Assembly (NCBI GenBank): GCA_021463845.1 | Contig: JAJTXV010000004.1 | Coordinates: forward strand, 62,001 to 126,000 | Direction of reading: 5' to 3' | Source: Anaerolineales bacterium | Lineage (GTDB): Bacteria > Chloroflexota > Anaerolineae > Anaerolineales > UBA11579 | DNA: 64,000 nucleotides | Part shown: positions 43,419-53,632 of the stretch, in pieces | Layout: each line of letters starts with the position of its first letter | Numbering within the stretch: position 1 is the stretch's first letter | Notes under the pieces: model-generated | Databases searched by the model: none | Told to the model about the DNA's origin: nothing | The model's input: the letters and a program-made list of their open reading frames with translations, nothing else | Position numbers and translations under genes: made by a program

Positions 43419-43452
43419 AAAAGAGAGCGGTGCATATGCACCGCTCTCTTTT
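43419..43452. terminator. Bidirectional terminator, perfect 34-nt palindrome between convergent thioredoxin and metK
   Basis: AAAAGAGAGCGGTGCAT/ATGCACCGCTCTCTTTT. Confidence 0.88.
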
Positions 43453-43522
43453 ATCTATCAGGCTGGCGTTGCGTCGCTCCGCAAAGCGGAGCAGCAAGGC
43501 CAAAGAGTTCGCTTTGCGAACT

Positions 43523-44734
43523 CTACGCAGCAGCGGCTTTGGCCAGCGCATCAGCGCGGCTGGTGTCTTCCCAGGGCAGCTTGACGTCGTCACGGCCAAA
43601 GTGGCCGTAGGCCGCCGTCTGGCGGTAGATCGGGCGGCGCAGGTCCAGGTCGCGGATGATGGCGCCCGGGCGCAGATCGAAGTGCTTCTCAACCAGCGCG
43701 GCGATCTTGTCATCGGCGATCTTGCCGGTGCCAAAGGTCTCCACGTTCACGCTCAGCGGGCGGGCGACGCCGATGGCATACGCCACCTGGATCTCACAGC
43801 GCTCCGCCAGGCCGGCGGCCACCACGTTCTTGGCCGCCCAGCGGGCCGCATACGCGGCCGAGCGGTCCACCTTTGTGGGGTCCTTGCCGCTGAAGGCGCC
43901 GCCGCCATGGCGGCCCATACCACCGTAGGTGTCTACGATGATCTTGCGCCCGGTCAGGCCGGCGTCGCCCATCGGGCCGCCGATAACAAAGCGGCCGGTC
44001 GGGTTCACATAGATCTTCAGCTCACCGTCCACCAGTTCCTTCGGCAGCACGGGGTTGATGACTTTCTCAATGATCTGCTTGCGGATCTCTTCGCCGGAAA
44101 TGTCGTCAGCGTGTTGAGTGCTGATCAGCACCGTGTCGATGCGCTTGGGCTTGCCCTTGGAGTACTCCACGGTCACCTGGCTCTTGCCGTCCGGGCGAAG
44201 CCAGGGCAGCGTGCCATCCTTGCGCACTTCAGACAGGCGGCGGGTCAGTTTGTGAGCCAGGTACACCGGCATCGGCAGCAGAGTCGGCGTCTCATTGCAG
44301 GCATAGCCAAACATCATGCCCTGATCGCCGGCGCCCACGGCCTCGATCTCGGCCTCGGTCATCTCGCCCGACTTGGCTTCCAGGGCTTTGTCCACGCCCA
44401 TGGCAATGTCGCCAGACTGCTGGGCGATGGCGACTTGCACGCCGCAGCTCTCGCCGTCAAAGCCATAATCGCTGCTGGTGTAGCCAATATCCTTCACCAC
44501 CGAGCGCACCAACTGGTCATAGTTGATGTTGGCCTTGGTGGTGATCTCGCCCAGCAGCATCACGAAGCCGGTCTTCACAGCGGTCTCACACGCCACACGC
44601 GAGAGTGGGTCCTGCTGCAAACAGGCGTCCAACACCGCATCACTTACCTGGTCACAAATCTTGTCGGGGTGTCCTTCGGTCACGGATTCTGACGTGAACA
44701 GAAGTTTTTCCGCCTGCATAAAGGTGCTACTCAT
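43523..44734 (-). CDS. metK: S-adenosylmethionine synthetase
   Basis: [70 protein letters not shown] upstream of ATG 44734. Confidence 0.97.
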   Translation of the reverse strand: MSSTFMQAEKLLFTSESVTEGHPDKICDQVSDAVLDACLQQDPLSRVACETAVKTGFVMLLGEITTKANINYDQLVRSVVKDIGYTSSDYGFDGESCGVQVAIAQQSGDIAMGVDKALEAKSGEMTEAEIEAVGAGDQGMMFGYACNETPTLLPMPVYLAHKLTRRLSEVRKDGTLPWLRPDGKSQVTVEYSKGKPKRIDTVLISTQHADDISGEEIRKQIIEKVINPVLPKELVDGELKIYVNPTGRFVIGGPMGDAGLTGRKIIVDTYGGMGRHGGGAFSGKDPTKVDRSAAYAARWAAKNVVAAGLAERCEIQVAYAIGVARPLSVNVETFGTGKIADDKIAALVEKHFDLRPGAIIRDLDLRRPIYRQTAAYGHFGRDDVKLPWEDTSRADALAKAAAA

Positions 44735-44760
44735 AAACAACAAGCCTCCGTTAAACAAAA

Positions 44761-44792
44761 ATTTGCCCTTTAGACAGCAGAGAAGGGCAAAT
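44761..44792 (-). terminator. Riboswitch expression-platform terminator
   Basis: ATTTGCCCTT ... AAGGGCAAAT followed on the minus strand by TTTTGTTT immediately before the metK RBS. Confidence 0.88.
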
Positions 44793-44810
44793 CCAGCAGT
44801 TTTTTGCTCC

Positions 44811-44910
44811 CTCTCATCTTCCAGAAACTTTCTGTCGGAATTGGCACCTTCCGTCTAACGGGGGTTGCCGAGGTTTCAACGGGCCGATTCCCTTAACCTC
44901 TCTGGATGAA
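44811..44910 (-). ncRNA. SAM-I (S-box) riboswitch aptamer controlling metK
   Basis: Minus strand: TTTCATCCAGAGAGGTTAAGGGAATCGGCCCGTTGAAACCTCGGCAACC..AAGGTGCCAATTCCGACAGA..GGAAGATGAGAGGG; P1 UUUCAUC/GAUGAGA. Confidence 0.96.
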
Positions 44911-44990
44911 ATGCGTACCCGTGTTCTGGCACGCTGGGCAGTATTCAGTTGTCGGGCGAGACTATACCACCGCCCTATTTCAATGTCAAT

Positions 44991-45362
44991 TTAGGCCGCT
45001 TGGGTGAAAGCCAACATGTGCCCGTCAGGGTCAGCCAGCTCGAATTCGCGGTCACCCCACGGGCGCACGATAGGCGCCTGCATGAGCGCGCCAGGGTTCT
45101 GGTGATCGAGCGGTTGGAAGCCAGCCGCCACTACCTTGGCAAACAAGCCATCCACATCCGGAGTGGTGAAGTGGATCACCGGCAGCCCGGCTTTCTCGCC
45201 CGGCTCAGCCGGGTGCAGCATCAGCTCCCCATCGCCCACGGCGAACCAGTGCATGCCCTGGTAGCCACGCAAGTAGGCGAAACCCAGCGCTTCGTAGAAG
45301 CCGCGTGAGCGCTCCGTATCGGCGCAAAACAGCACCAGGTGGTGCAAGCCAGAGATCGCCAT
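44991..45362 (-). CDS. VOC/glyoxalase family protein
   Basis: ISGLHHLVLFCADTERSRGFYEALGF..VIHFTTPDVDGLFAKV..PWGDREFELADPDGH. Confidence 0.9.
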   Translation of the reverse strand: MAISGLHHLVLFCADTERSRGFYEALGFAYLRGYQGMHWFAVGDGELMLHPAEPGEKAGLPVIHFTTPDVDGLFAKVVAAGFQPLDHQNPGALMQAPIVRPWGDREFELADPDGHMLAFTQAA

Positions 45363-47293
45363 TAGTCCTCCAGCGTGCTCAGGTCACCCTCCGGCAAGCC
45401 TTGCGCGCGTGCTTTCAGCACGCGGCGCATGATCTTGCCGGAGCGGGTCTTGGGCAGCTTGTCGGTGAAGCGCACGTCCTCAGGCCGGGCGATGGCTCCC
45501 ATGTGCTGGGCCACATGCTGGCGCAGTTCCTCGGCCAGCGCCTCGCTGGCCACCGCGTCTTGGCGCAGCACCACAAAGCAATGGATGCCCTGCCCTTTGA
45601 GCTCATGCGGCAGGCCAATGGCGGCCGACTCGGCCACGGCGGGATGGGTAATGAGGGCCGACTCAACTTCCGCCGTGCCGAGGCGGTGGCCGGAGACCTT
45701 GATGACATCGTCCACTCGGCCAATGATCCAGTAATACCCATCCTTGTCACGCCGGGCCGAATCGCCGGTCATGTACTTGCCGGGGTAGGTGCTCCAATAT
45801 TGCTTGACGTAGCGCTCAGGGTCGCCATAAATTCCGCGCAGCATGGCGGGCCAGGGCCGCGTCAGCACCAGGTAGCCTTCCTCGCCATCCTTGACGGGCT
45901 TGCCAGCCTCGTCGAGGATCTCGGCCACCTGGCCGAAGAACGGTTTGGCGCCGGAGCCGGGCTTGAGCGGCACGACTGGCGTGGGTGTGATCATGAACAT
46001 GCCGGTCTCGGTCTGCCACCAGGTGTCCATGATCGGGCAGCGCTTCTTGCCGACCACGTTGAAATACCAGCGCCAAGCTTCCGGATTGATCGGCTCGCCG
46101 ACCGAGCCCAGCAAACGCAGGCTGGAGAGGTCATACTGCTTGGGCCAGTCGTCGCCAAAGCGCATCAGGCCGCGGATGGCGGTGGGTGCGGTGTACAGGA
46201 TGGTGATGCCGTAGCGCTCGATCAACTGCCACCAGCGGCCCGGGTTGGGGAACGCCGGCCCGCCTTCATACAAAAAGCTGGTGGCGCCGTTCAGCAGCGG
46301 CCCATACACAATGTACGAGTGGCCCGTGATCCAACCCGGGTCAGCCGCGCACCAATATCGGTCCTCTTCCTTGATGTCGAACACATACTTGAGCGTGGTG
46401 TAGGTGCCTACCATGTAGCCGCCGTGCGTATGCACGATGGCTTTGGGCCGCCCGGTGGAACCGGACGTGTACAGGATGAACAGCGGGTCTTCGGCATCCA
46501 GCGCCTCGGTGGGGAAGCGTTCCTGCGCCACGGGGCTCTCGAGCAGCTCGTGGTACCAGTGGTCGCGTTCGGGCTGCATGTTGACTTCGTGGCCGGTGCG
46601 CTGCACGACCAGCACATTCTGCACGCTGGGGCTGCGTTGCAAGGCGGCGTCGGCGATCTGCTTGAGCTCGATGCGCTTGCCGTTCTGGTAGCTGCCGTCA
46701 CAGGTGATCAGCAGCTTGGACTGGCTGTCTTCGATGCGGCTTTGCAGCGCATCCACCGAGAACCCGCCGAACACCACCGAGTGCACCGCGCCGATCTTGG
46801 CGCAGGCCAGCATGGCGAACACCGCCTCGGGGATGCGCCCCATGTAGATCGTGACCCGGTCGCCCTTGTGGACCCCCATCGACTTGATGATGCTAGCCAT
46901 GCGCGAGACTTCGCGGCTCAGCTTGTAGTACGAGAAGCTGCGCTCCTCTTTCCCGTCTTCGCTCTCCCAGATCAGGGCCAGCTTGTTCTTGCGATGGGTA
47001 TTGAGATGGCGGTCGACCGCGTTATGGACAATGTTGACCCGCGAGTCTGTGAACCACTTATAGAATGGCGCCTTGGACGAATCCAGCACTTTCTTCCAGG
47101 GTTTGAACCATTCCAGTTCACGCGCTTCGGCTTCCCAAAAGCCTTCCAGGTCGCGGTTGGCTTTGCGCGCCACCGTTTCCCAGTTCTTGAGATTGGCTTG
47201 CGCTAAGACATCAGCCGAAGGCCGGTAGGCCACGCCGCGCAAGGCGGCTTTTTTGGCGGCGGCTTTCTTGGGCGCGGTTTTCTTCTTCGGCAT
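45362..47293 (-). CDS. acs: Acetyl-CoA synthetase with Lys/Ala-rich N-terminal tail
   Basis: YTSGSTGRPKAIVHTHGGYMVGTY; DTWWQTETGM; VDDVIKVSGHRLGTAEVESAL; PKTRSGKIMRRVLKA; ATG at 47293. Confidence 0.95.
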   Translation of the reverse strand: MPKKKTAPKKAAAKKAALRGVAYRPSADVLAQANLKNWETVARKANRDLEGFWEAEARELEWFKPWKKVLDSSKAPFYKWFTDSRVNIVHNAVDRHLNTHRKNKLALIWESEDGKEERSFSYYKLSREVSRMASIIKSMGVHKGDRVTIYMGRIPEAVFAMLACAKIGAVHSVVFGGFSVDALQSRIEDSQSKLLITCDGSYQNGKRIELKQIADAALQRSPSVQNVLVVQRTGHEVNMQPERDHWYHELLESPVAQERFPTEALDAEDPLFILYTSGSTGRPKAIVHTHGGYMVGTYTTLKYVFDIKEEDRYWCAADPGWITGHSYIVYGPLLNGATSFLYEGGPAFPNPGRWWQLIERYGITILYTAPTAIRGLMRFGDDWPKQYDLSSLRLLGSVGEPINPEAWRWYFNVVGKKRCPIMDTWWQTETGMFMITPTPVVPLKPGSGAKPFFGQVAEILDEAGKPVKDGEEGYLVLTRPWPAMLRGIYGDPERYVKQYWSTYPGKYMTGDSARRDKDGYYWIIGRVDDVIKVSGHRLGTAEVESALITHPAVAESAAIGLPHELKGQGIHCFVVLRQDAVASEALAEELRQHVAQHMGAIARPEDVRFTDKLPKTRSGKIMRRVLKARAQGLPEGDLSTLED

Positions 47294-47318
47294 GCCTGCT
47301 CCGTGGATCTCAGTGAGA

Positions 47319-48305
47319 CTAATAATCGATGGGGCTGATCTTCTCCAGCTTTTCGAAGCTGTGGTTGGCAATGATCTGGCGCACCGTGCCGGTGGTGCCG
47401 CGCACCACCAGGCTGTGGGTGCGCGCCCCGCGCGCCGAATACTTGACGCCGTCGAGCAGCTCGCCATCCGTAATGCCCGTGGCGGCAAAGAACACATCTT
47501 CAGAGGAGACAAGGTCATCCATGGTCAATATCTTGTCAAAGTCGTAGCCCATCTCGCGGCCGCGGCGCAACTCGTCCTCGTTGCGGGCGTACAGCTTGCC
47601 CTGGATCTCGCCGCCCATGGCGCGCAGGGCGCAAGCTGCCAGCACGCCCTCAGGCGTGCCGCCGATGCCGAGCAGCACATCGATGCCGGCATCCGGCATG
47701 GCCGTCATCAGCGCGGCGGCCACGTCGCCGTCATCGATCATGCGGATGCGTGCTCCACAGCGGCGCACCTCGGCTTTGAGCTCCTCGTGGCGCGGCCGGT
47801 CGAGCATGATCACCGCCAGGTCCTGAATACGCTTGCCGCTGGCCTTGGCGATGGCATCCAGATTCTCTTTGATGCTGCGCTCTACATTGATAGCGCCTTT
47901 GGCCGCCGGGCCGACCGCGATCTTGTCCATATAGACGAACGGCCCGGGGTCGAACATGGTGCCGCGCGGCGCCACGGCGACAGTGGCGATCGAGTTCAGG
48001 CGGCCTTCGGCCAGCGGCCGGGTGCCGTCGATCGGGTCGACGGCAATGTCCACTTCAGGCTCCCCGCCGAAGCCCACAGCTTCACCGTTGTAGAGCATGG
48101 GCGCCTGGTCCTTCTCGCCCTCGCCAATGATCACCACCCCGCTCATCTCGATACTGTTGAGCACCAGGCGCATGCCATCCACGGCCGCCTGGTCACCAGC
48201 GGGTTTGTCACCGCGCCCCATGAAGCGCGCTGCAGACAGCGCAGCCGCCTCCGTCACGCGCACCAGTTCAAGCGCCAGGTTTCGGGAAGGAGAGAGGTCG
48301 TTCAA
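47319..48305 (-). CDS. glpX: Class II fructose-1,6-bisphosphatase
   Basis: ALELVRVTEAAALSAARFMGRGDK; IGEGEKDQAPMLYNGE; DIAVDPIDGTRPLAEG; GIGGTPEGVLAACAL. Confidence 0.95.
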   Translation of the reverse strand: MNDLSPSRNLALELVRVTEAAALSAARFMGRGDKPAGDQAAVDGMRLVLNSIEMSGVVIIGEGEKDQAPMLYNGEAVGFGGEPEVDIAVDPIDGTRPLAEGRLNSIATVAVAPRGTMFDPGPFVYMDKIAVGPAAKGAINVERSIKENLDAIAKASGKRIQDLAVIMLDRPRHEELKAEVRRCGARIRMIDDGDVAAALMTAMPDAGIDVLLGIGGTPEGVLAACALRAMGGEIQGKLYARNEDELRRGREMGYDFDKILTMDDLVSSEDVFFAATGITDGELLDGVKYSARGARTHSLVVRGTTGTVRQIIANHSFEKLEKISPIDY

Positions 48306-48318
48306 TATGCACTCCTGT

Positions 48319-49131
48319 TTAGAAAACGAGGGTTATCAGGAAGTAACCGATGGGCAGCGCCCACAGCCACGAATCGATGCGGTCAAAGATGCCGCCGTGA
48401 CCCGGCAGGATCTGGCTGGCGTCTTTCACTTTCATCTGGCGCTTGATCATGCTCTCGCCCAGGTCACCCAGGGTGGTCAGCGCGCCCACGGCGAAGCCGA
48501 GGATGGCCAGGTTGCCCAGGGCAAACATCAGATGAGCTGGCAAGCCCAGCCGCGCCAGCAGCAGACCGAACAGCGGCGCGCCCAGCGTGGCGAATACCAC
48601 GCCAGCCGCGTAGCCTTCCCAGCTTTTCTTGGGGCTGAGGCGCGGGCTCATCTTGTGCCGGCCCAGCGGCGTGCCGATGGCGTAGGCGGCCGTGTCGGCC
48701 AGCCATACGGAGAGCAGGGTCAGCAGCAGCCACCATTCGCCGTGCTGCAGGTTGCGCATGTGGGCAAAGTACATGCCCAGCACGCCGATGTAGAAAATAC
48801 CGCTCAGCGTGACGGCGAAATCAGTGCCGGCTTGTTCCCGCCCGCGCTCGTACTGCACCAGGTGCACCACCAGCGCCAGCATGGCCAGCGCCGCCAGCAG
48901 CAGGTCAGTGCGCGCCTGCACATGGGCCGCCAGAAACAGGCCGGCCGCGCCGGCCACCACCAGCCAGCGGGCTGGCTGGGCGCCGCCGTTGGCGAACAGC
49001 CCGGCGTACTCCCAGGCAGCCAGCCCCAAAATGATGGCGAAGGCCGCCGCAAACAGCCAGCCGCCCGCCATGAAAATAGCAATACCGATCGGCAGCCCGA
49101 TCAGGGCCACCAAAATGCGCTTACCCGCCAT
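48319..49131 (-). CDS. cdsA: Phosphatidate cytidylyltransferase
   Basis: DTAAYAIGTPLGRHKMSPRLSPKKSWEG..KDASQILPGHGGIFDRIDSW. Confidence 0.95.
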   Translation of the reverse strand: MAGKRILVALIGLPIGIAIFMAGGWLFAAAFAIILGLAAWEYAGLFANGGAQPARWLVVAGAAGLFLAAHVQARTDLLLAALAMLALVVHLVQYERGREQAGTDFAVTLSGIFYIGVLGMYFAHMRNLQHGEWWLLLTLLSVWLADTAAYAIGTPLGRHKMSPRLSPKKSWEGYAAGVVFATLGAPLFGLLLARLGLPAHLMFALGNLAILGFAVGALTTLGDLGESMIKRQMKVKDASQILPGHGGIFDRIDSWLWALPIGYFLITLVF

Positions 49132-49867
49132 TGTCTTCCTCTTTCACCAGCCCGCCAAAGCGGCGCTCACGCTGGCCAAAATCCTGGATGGCTTTCAGTA
49201 GCTCGTCACGCCCAAAGTCAGGCCAATACGTCTGCGGGAAGACCCACTCCGCATAGGCGGCCTGCCAGATCAGGAAGTTGCTCGTGCGCTGTTCGCCGGA
49301 AGTGCGAATGACCAGGTCAGGGTCGGGGATGCCGGCGGTGAACATGTAGCGCGACAGGGTTTCCTCGTTGACATCTTCCGGCTTGAGGCCATCCTTCAAG
49401 ATGCCGCGCACAGCCTGCACCAGCTCGTCCCGCCCGCCATAGTTGAAGGCCACGTTGAGCACCAGGCGCTCGTTGCCCTTGGTGAGATCCATGCCTTTGA
49501 GCACCTTTTCGCGCAGCGAGGGGCGCACCTGCTCCAGGTTGCCGATGTGATTGAGCCGCGCCCCCTGCTTGTGCAGTTCGGCCAGCTCACGCTCGAAGAC
49601 CTCGTCGAAGATGCCCATCAGGCCGCTGACTTCATCCTGCGGGCGGCCCCAGTTCTCAGTTGAAAAGGCGTAGATGGTGAGGTACTTGACGCCAAATTCC
49701 ACACAAGCGCGGATGATATTCCTGAGATTTTCCGTGCCGGCGCGGTGGCCAGCCAGGCGCGGCAGGCCGCGGGCCTTGGCCCAGCGGCCGTTGCCATCCA
49801 TGATGATGGCGATATGTTGGGGAACGTGCCCGTTCAGCTCGGCAGCGGGCTCAGCCCTGTGTGCCAA
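49121..49867 (-). CDS. uppS: Isoprenyl transferase (undecaprenyl-PP synthase type)
   Basis: HIAIIMDGNGRWAKARGLPRLAGHRAG; YLTIYAFSTENWGRP; DLVIRTSGEQRTSNFLIWQAAYAEWVF. Confidence 0.96.
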   Translation of the reverse strand: MAHRAEPAAELNGHVPQHIAIIMDGNGRWAKARGLPRLAGHRAGTENLRNIIRACVEFGVKYLTIYAFSTENWGRPQDEVSGLMGIFDEVFERELAELHKQGARLNHIGNLEQVRPSLREKVLKGMDLTKGNERLVLNVAFNYGGRDELVQAVRGILKDGLKPEDVNEETLSRYMFTAGIPDPDLVIRTSGEQRTSNFLIWQAAYAEWVFPQTYWPDFGRDELLKAIQDFGQRERRFGGLVKEEDNGG

Positions 49868-49869
49868 GA

Positions 49870-50427
49870 CTAGATCTCCATCACTTCTTTTTCTTTTTGC
49901 TTGCCCAGGCTGTCAATTTCACCGGTGGTCTCATCGGTCAGCTTCTGCACATCGTCTTCGCCGCGCTTGAGCTCATCCTCTGAGATCATCTTCTCATCTT
50001 TGTACTCGCGCATGTCCTTGATGACGTCACGGCGAATGTTGCGGACGGCCACGTTGGCTTCTTCCAGGCGGGCATTCACCACTTTCACCAGCTCGCGGCG
50101 GCGGTCCTCGGTCAGCGGGGGCAGGTTAAGGCGCACCACTTTGCCGTCCGAGTTGGGAGTCAGCCCCAGGTCAGAGGTCTGCACGGCTCTTTCAATATCC
50201 TTGATGCTGCCGGGGTCAAAAGGCTTGATCAGGAGTTGGCGCGGCTCAGGCACGCTAATGGAGGCCAGCTGGATCAGGGGCGTGGGCTGCCCGTAGTACT
50301 CCACCAGCAGCTTCTCAACCAGGGCCGGGGTAGCGCGGCCGGTACGGATGGCCGAAAGATCTTCCTTGAGCGCGGAAATTGCGCCTTGCATGCGCTCTTT
50401 GGTCTCTTTGAGCATATCTGCGATCAC
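49870..50427 (-). CDS. frr: Ribosome recycling factor
   Basis: MQGAISALKEDLSAIRTGRATPALVEKLLVEYYGQPTPLIQLASISVPEPR. Confidence 0.97.
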   Translation of the reverse strand: MIADMLKETKERMQGAISALKEDLSAIRTGRATPALVEKLLVEYYGQPTPLIQLASISVPEPRQLLIKPFDPGSIKDIERAVQTSDLGLTPNSDGKVVRLNLPPLTEDRRRELVKVVNARLEEANVAVRNIRRDVIKDMREYKDEKMISEDELKRGEDDVQKLTDETTGEIDSLGKQKEKEVMEI

Positions 50428-50517
50428 AAAAGCCTCCTGAAACCGCGGCCTAGGCCGGCGGCAAAGACGAATGAGGGCATTTTACCACTGAGGTACTTTT
50501 GCCCAATTTGGCGCCGC

Positions 50518-50946
50518 TTACGGGCGCTCCCACTCAGCGATGGGGCCAGGCTGCACGTAGAACATGGGGTGCGGCTGCGGCCCGGCCAGTGCGGCCTGCT
50601 GGGCGTGCAGCGCCGGGGCACGCTTTGCCAGCTTGGCCAGCAGATGCTGCCACTCGTAGGCCAGCTGGCCATCAGTGACCGCCAGTCGCTCGCCGGTGCG
50701 CGGGGCGGCGATCAGCTCTGCGTTGAAGCTGTACCCACGCGCCTGCGCCTCGGCATGCACGCTGGCCAAGTACGTGGCAATGGCCGCCTGCGGGTCAACG
50801 CAGGCCTTGAAGCGCAGCAGCTGCGGGTGCTGGGTGTAGCCGTGCGTGCGCCCCTGCAGCACGCGCTGCGCCAGCAGAGTCTCGCGCCACAGGGCGGTCA
50901 GCCCTTTGGCGTCCAGATGCTGCGGGTGCAGCGACCAGATACGCAT
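50518..50946 (-). CDS. Pyrimidine dimer DNA glycosylase family protein (PF03013-like)
   Basis: MRIWSLHPQHLDAKGLTALWRETLLAQRVLQGRTHGYTQHPQLLRFK matches the T4 endonuclease V-type family N-terminus. Confidence 0.85.
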   Translation of the reverse strand: MRIWSLHPQHLDAKGLTALWRETLLAQRVLQGRTHGYTQHPQLLRFKACVDPQAAIATYLASVHAEAQARGYSFNAELIAAPRTGERLAVTDGQLAYEWQHLLAKLAKRAPALHAQQAALAGPQPHPMFYVQPGPIAEWERP

Positions 50947-50965
50947 GACCGGCTAATGCCGCCGC

Positions 50966-51703
<738 letters not shown>

Positions 51704-51715
51704 TCATTCTACAAA

Positions 51716-51740
51716 AACGGCCAACACAACGTTGGCCGTT
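51716..51740 (-). terminator. Intrinsic terminator between tsf and pyrH
   Basis: AACGGCCAAC acaac GTTGGCCGTT; minus continuation TTTTTGT. Confidence 0.85.
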
Positions 51741-51826
51741 CTTTGTCTTGTTCCCAATTATGAGAATCACCTGCTGCGGGGGGACCGCTTTGGTCATTCT
51801 CATCAAAGTACTTGACAAGTGTTGGG

Positions 51827-52423
51827 TCACTTGCCGCCCAGCTCCCAGCGGGCAAAGCGGCGCACCACGATGTTCTCGCCGGTGGCCACGACGCCTTCGC
51901 TGATCATGTCCTTGATGGTCTTGCTGTCGTCACGGATGTAGCCCTGGCGCAGCAGCACGCTCTCATCGAGGAACTTCTGCACGCGGCCTTCCACGATCTT
52001 GTCCCAGGAGGCTTCGGGCTTGCCGGATTCTTTGGCGGTGTTGCGAGCGACTTCCTTCTCGCGCTCGACCGCGGCCGGATCGACCTCTTCTTCGGTCAGC
52101 CACTGCGGGCTGCTGGCGGCGATCTGCAGGGCGATCTCGTGGGCCAGCTTGCGGAAGGCTTCTGAGCGGGCGACGAAGTCAGTCTCGCAGTTGACTTCCA
52201 CCATCACGCCTACGCGGCCGTCACCGTGGGAGTACAGCTCCACCACGCCGTTGAGCACTTCGCGGTCGGCGCGCTTGGCGGCCTTGGAGAGGCCCTTCTG
52301 GCGCAGCACATCCACGGCCTTGTCGAAGTCACCCTTGGCTTCTTCGAGGGCGGCGCGGCAATCCAAAATGCCGGCGCCGGTGGCCTGGCGCAGTTCTTTG
52401 ATCAGTTCAGTCGTGATTTCCAT
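51827..52423 (-). CDS. tsf: Elongation factor Ts
   Basis: ELIKELRQATGAGILDCRAALEEAKGDFDKAVDVLRQKGLSKAAKRADREV; VNCETDFVARSE. Confidence 0.97.
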   Translation of the reverse strand: MEITTELIKELRQATGAGILDCRAALEEAKGDFDKAVDVLRQKGLSKAAKRADREVLNGVVELYSHGDGRVGVMVEVNCETDFVARSEAFRKLAHEIALQIAASSPQWLTEEEVDPAAVEREKEVARNTAKESGKPEASWDKIVEGRVQKFLDESVLLRQGYIRDDSKTIKDMISEGVVATGENIVVRRFARWELGGK

Positions 52424-53418
52424 TATTCGCTTGCTTCTTCCTCGCCTGTACCTTGCAGGTCAGACTTCTTCAGTTTCGGTTTGCGGGTCTTGGCCGCCGG
52501 GGCGCCAGCCGGCTTCTTGGGGGCGGCGGCGGGCTTGGCCTCAGTGGTCTCGGCCTTCTGAGCTTCCTTGGCCTGCTCCTCGGCTACTTTAGCCAGGGTG
52601 GCCTGGCCTAGCAGGGCCTCATCGGTCAATTCCTGCACCGGGCCATCCTCAGTGCGGCGGCGCGGGGCAGCCGTCTTGGTCTCCACCTTGGCAGTCTCGA
52701 CTTCCTGCTTGTCCTGGCGCAGGGACCGGCCTTCCAGGGCGGCGTCAGCCATGTAAGACACCATCAGTTTGATGGCGCGGATGGCGTCATCATTGGAGGG
52801 GATGACGTAATCGATCACGCTGGGGTTGCAGTTGGTGTCGACCAGACCCACCACGGGGATGCCGAGGATGTTGGCCTCGCGTACCGCGGTCTCTTCGCGA
52901 TTGACATCCACCACAAACAGCAGGTCAGGCACGCGGTTCATATTGCGGATGCCGCCAAAGCGCTCTTGCAGTTTCTCGGCCTTGCGGGAGTTGGTGAGCA
53001 TTTCGCGCTTGGTGAGCTTGAGCTTGCTGCTCTCGCCCTCAGCGGGGGCCTGGGCGGCCATGCGCTCGAGGGTTTCGAGCTCGCCGATGCGCTGGCGCAT
53101 GGTGCTCCAGTTGGTGAGCATGCCGCCCAGCCAGCGCACGGTGACGTAGGGCATGCCGGCGCGCTGCGCCTCGGCTTCGATGGTCTCGACCGCCTGGCGC
53201 TTAGTACCGACGAACATGACAGTCTTGCCATCCGCCACGGCTTCGCGCACCAGCTTGTAGGCTTCTTCCAGCGCTTTTACGGTTTGCTGCAGGTCAATGA
53301 TGTGGATGCCGTTACGCTCAGTGAAGATGTACGGCTTCATGCGCGGGTCCCATTTCTGGGTGCGGTGCCCGAAGTGCACGCCCGCTTCGAGAAGGGCCTT
53401 CATATCAATGGGGGCCAT
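52423..53418 (-). CDS. rpsB: 30S ribosomal protein S2 with long charged C-terminal extension
   Basis: [82 protein letters not shown]. Confidence 0.97.
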   Translation of the reverse strand: MAPIDMKALLEAGVHFGHRTQKWDPRMKPYIFTERNGIHIIDLQQTVKALEEAYKLVREAVADGKTVMFVGTKRQAVETIEAEAQRAGMPYVTVRWLGGMLTNWSTMRQRIGELETLERMAAQAPAEGESSKLKLTKREMLTNSRKAEKLQERFGGIRNMNRVPDLLFVVDVNREETAVREANILGIPVVGLVDTNCNPSVIDYVIPSNDDAIRAIKLMVSYMADAALEGRSLRQDKQEVETAKVETKTAAPRRRTEDGPVQELTDEALLGQATLAKVAEEQAKEAQKAETTEAKPAAAPKKPAGAPAAKTRKPKLKKSDLQGTGEEEASE

Positions 53419-53463
53419 AGGTAAAACTCCTTTTGCGTTATACGTCCGCTTCCGTCATCCCTA

Positions 53464-53493
53464 GCGGTGACCCTCTGTGAGGGCACGCACCGC
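53464..53493 (-). promoter_or_regulatory. Structured leader hairpin upstream of rpsB (candidate autoregulatory leader)
   Basis: GCGGTG..CCCTC ACA GAGGG T CACCGC on the minus strand; two-part stem with bulge. Confidence 0.4.
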
Positions 53494-53632
53494 CAAGTCA
53501 GGCAAGCGTGAGAGTGTTGTTGCCATGCACTGGACATTGGCATACAACGCGCCCGCGAAAGCGAGCGCAAGAGCAAGTATACCAGCGCCAGGCAGCAGAG
53601 TCCAGGCCAGCACCTTGATATAGAATGACCTT

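Noticed and set aside
43430-44692. 420-aa open frame antisense to metK
   Set aside because: GC-driven antisense frame over a conserved gene
45305-47206. 633-aa open frame antisense to acs
   Set aside because: Mirror of acs codon pattern; no domain, no RBS evidence
47253-48446. 397-aa open frame antisense to glpX
   Set aside because: Overlaps certain glpX; composition typical of spurious antisense frames
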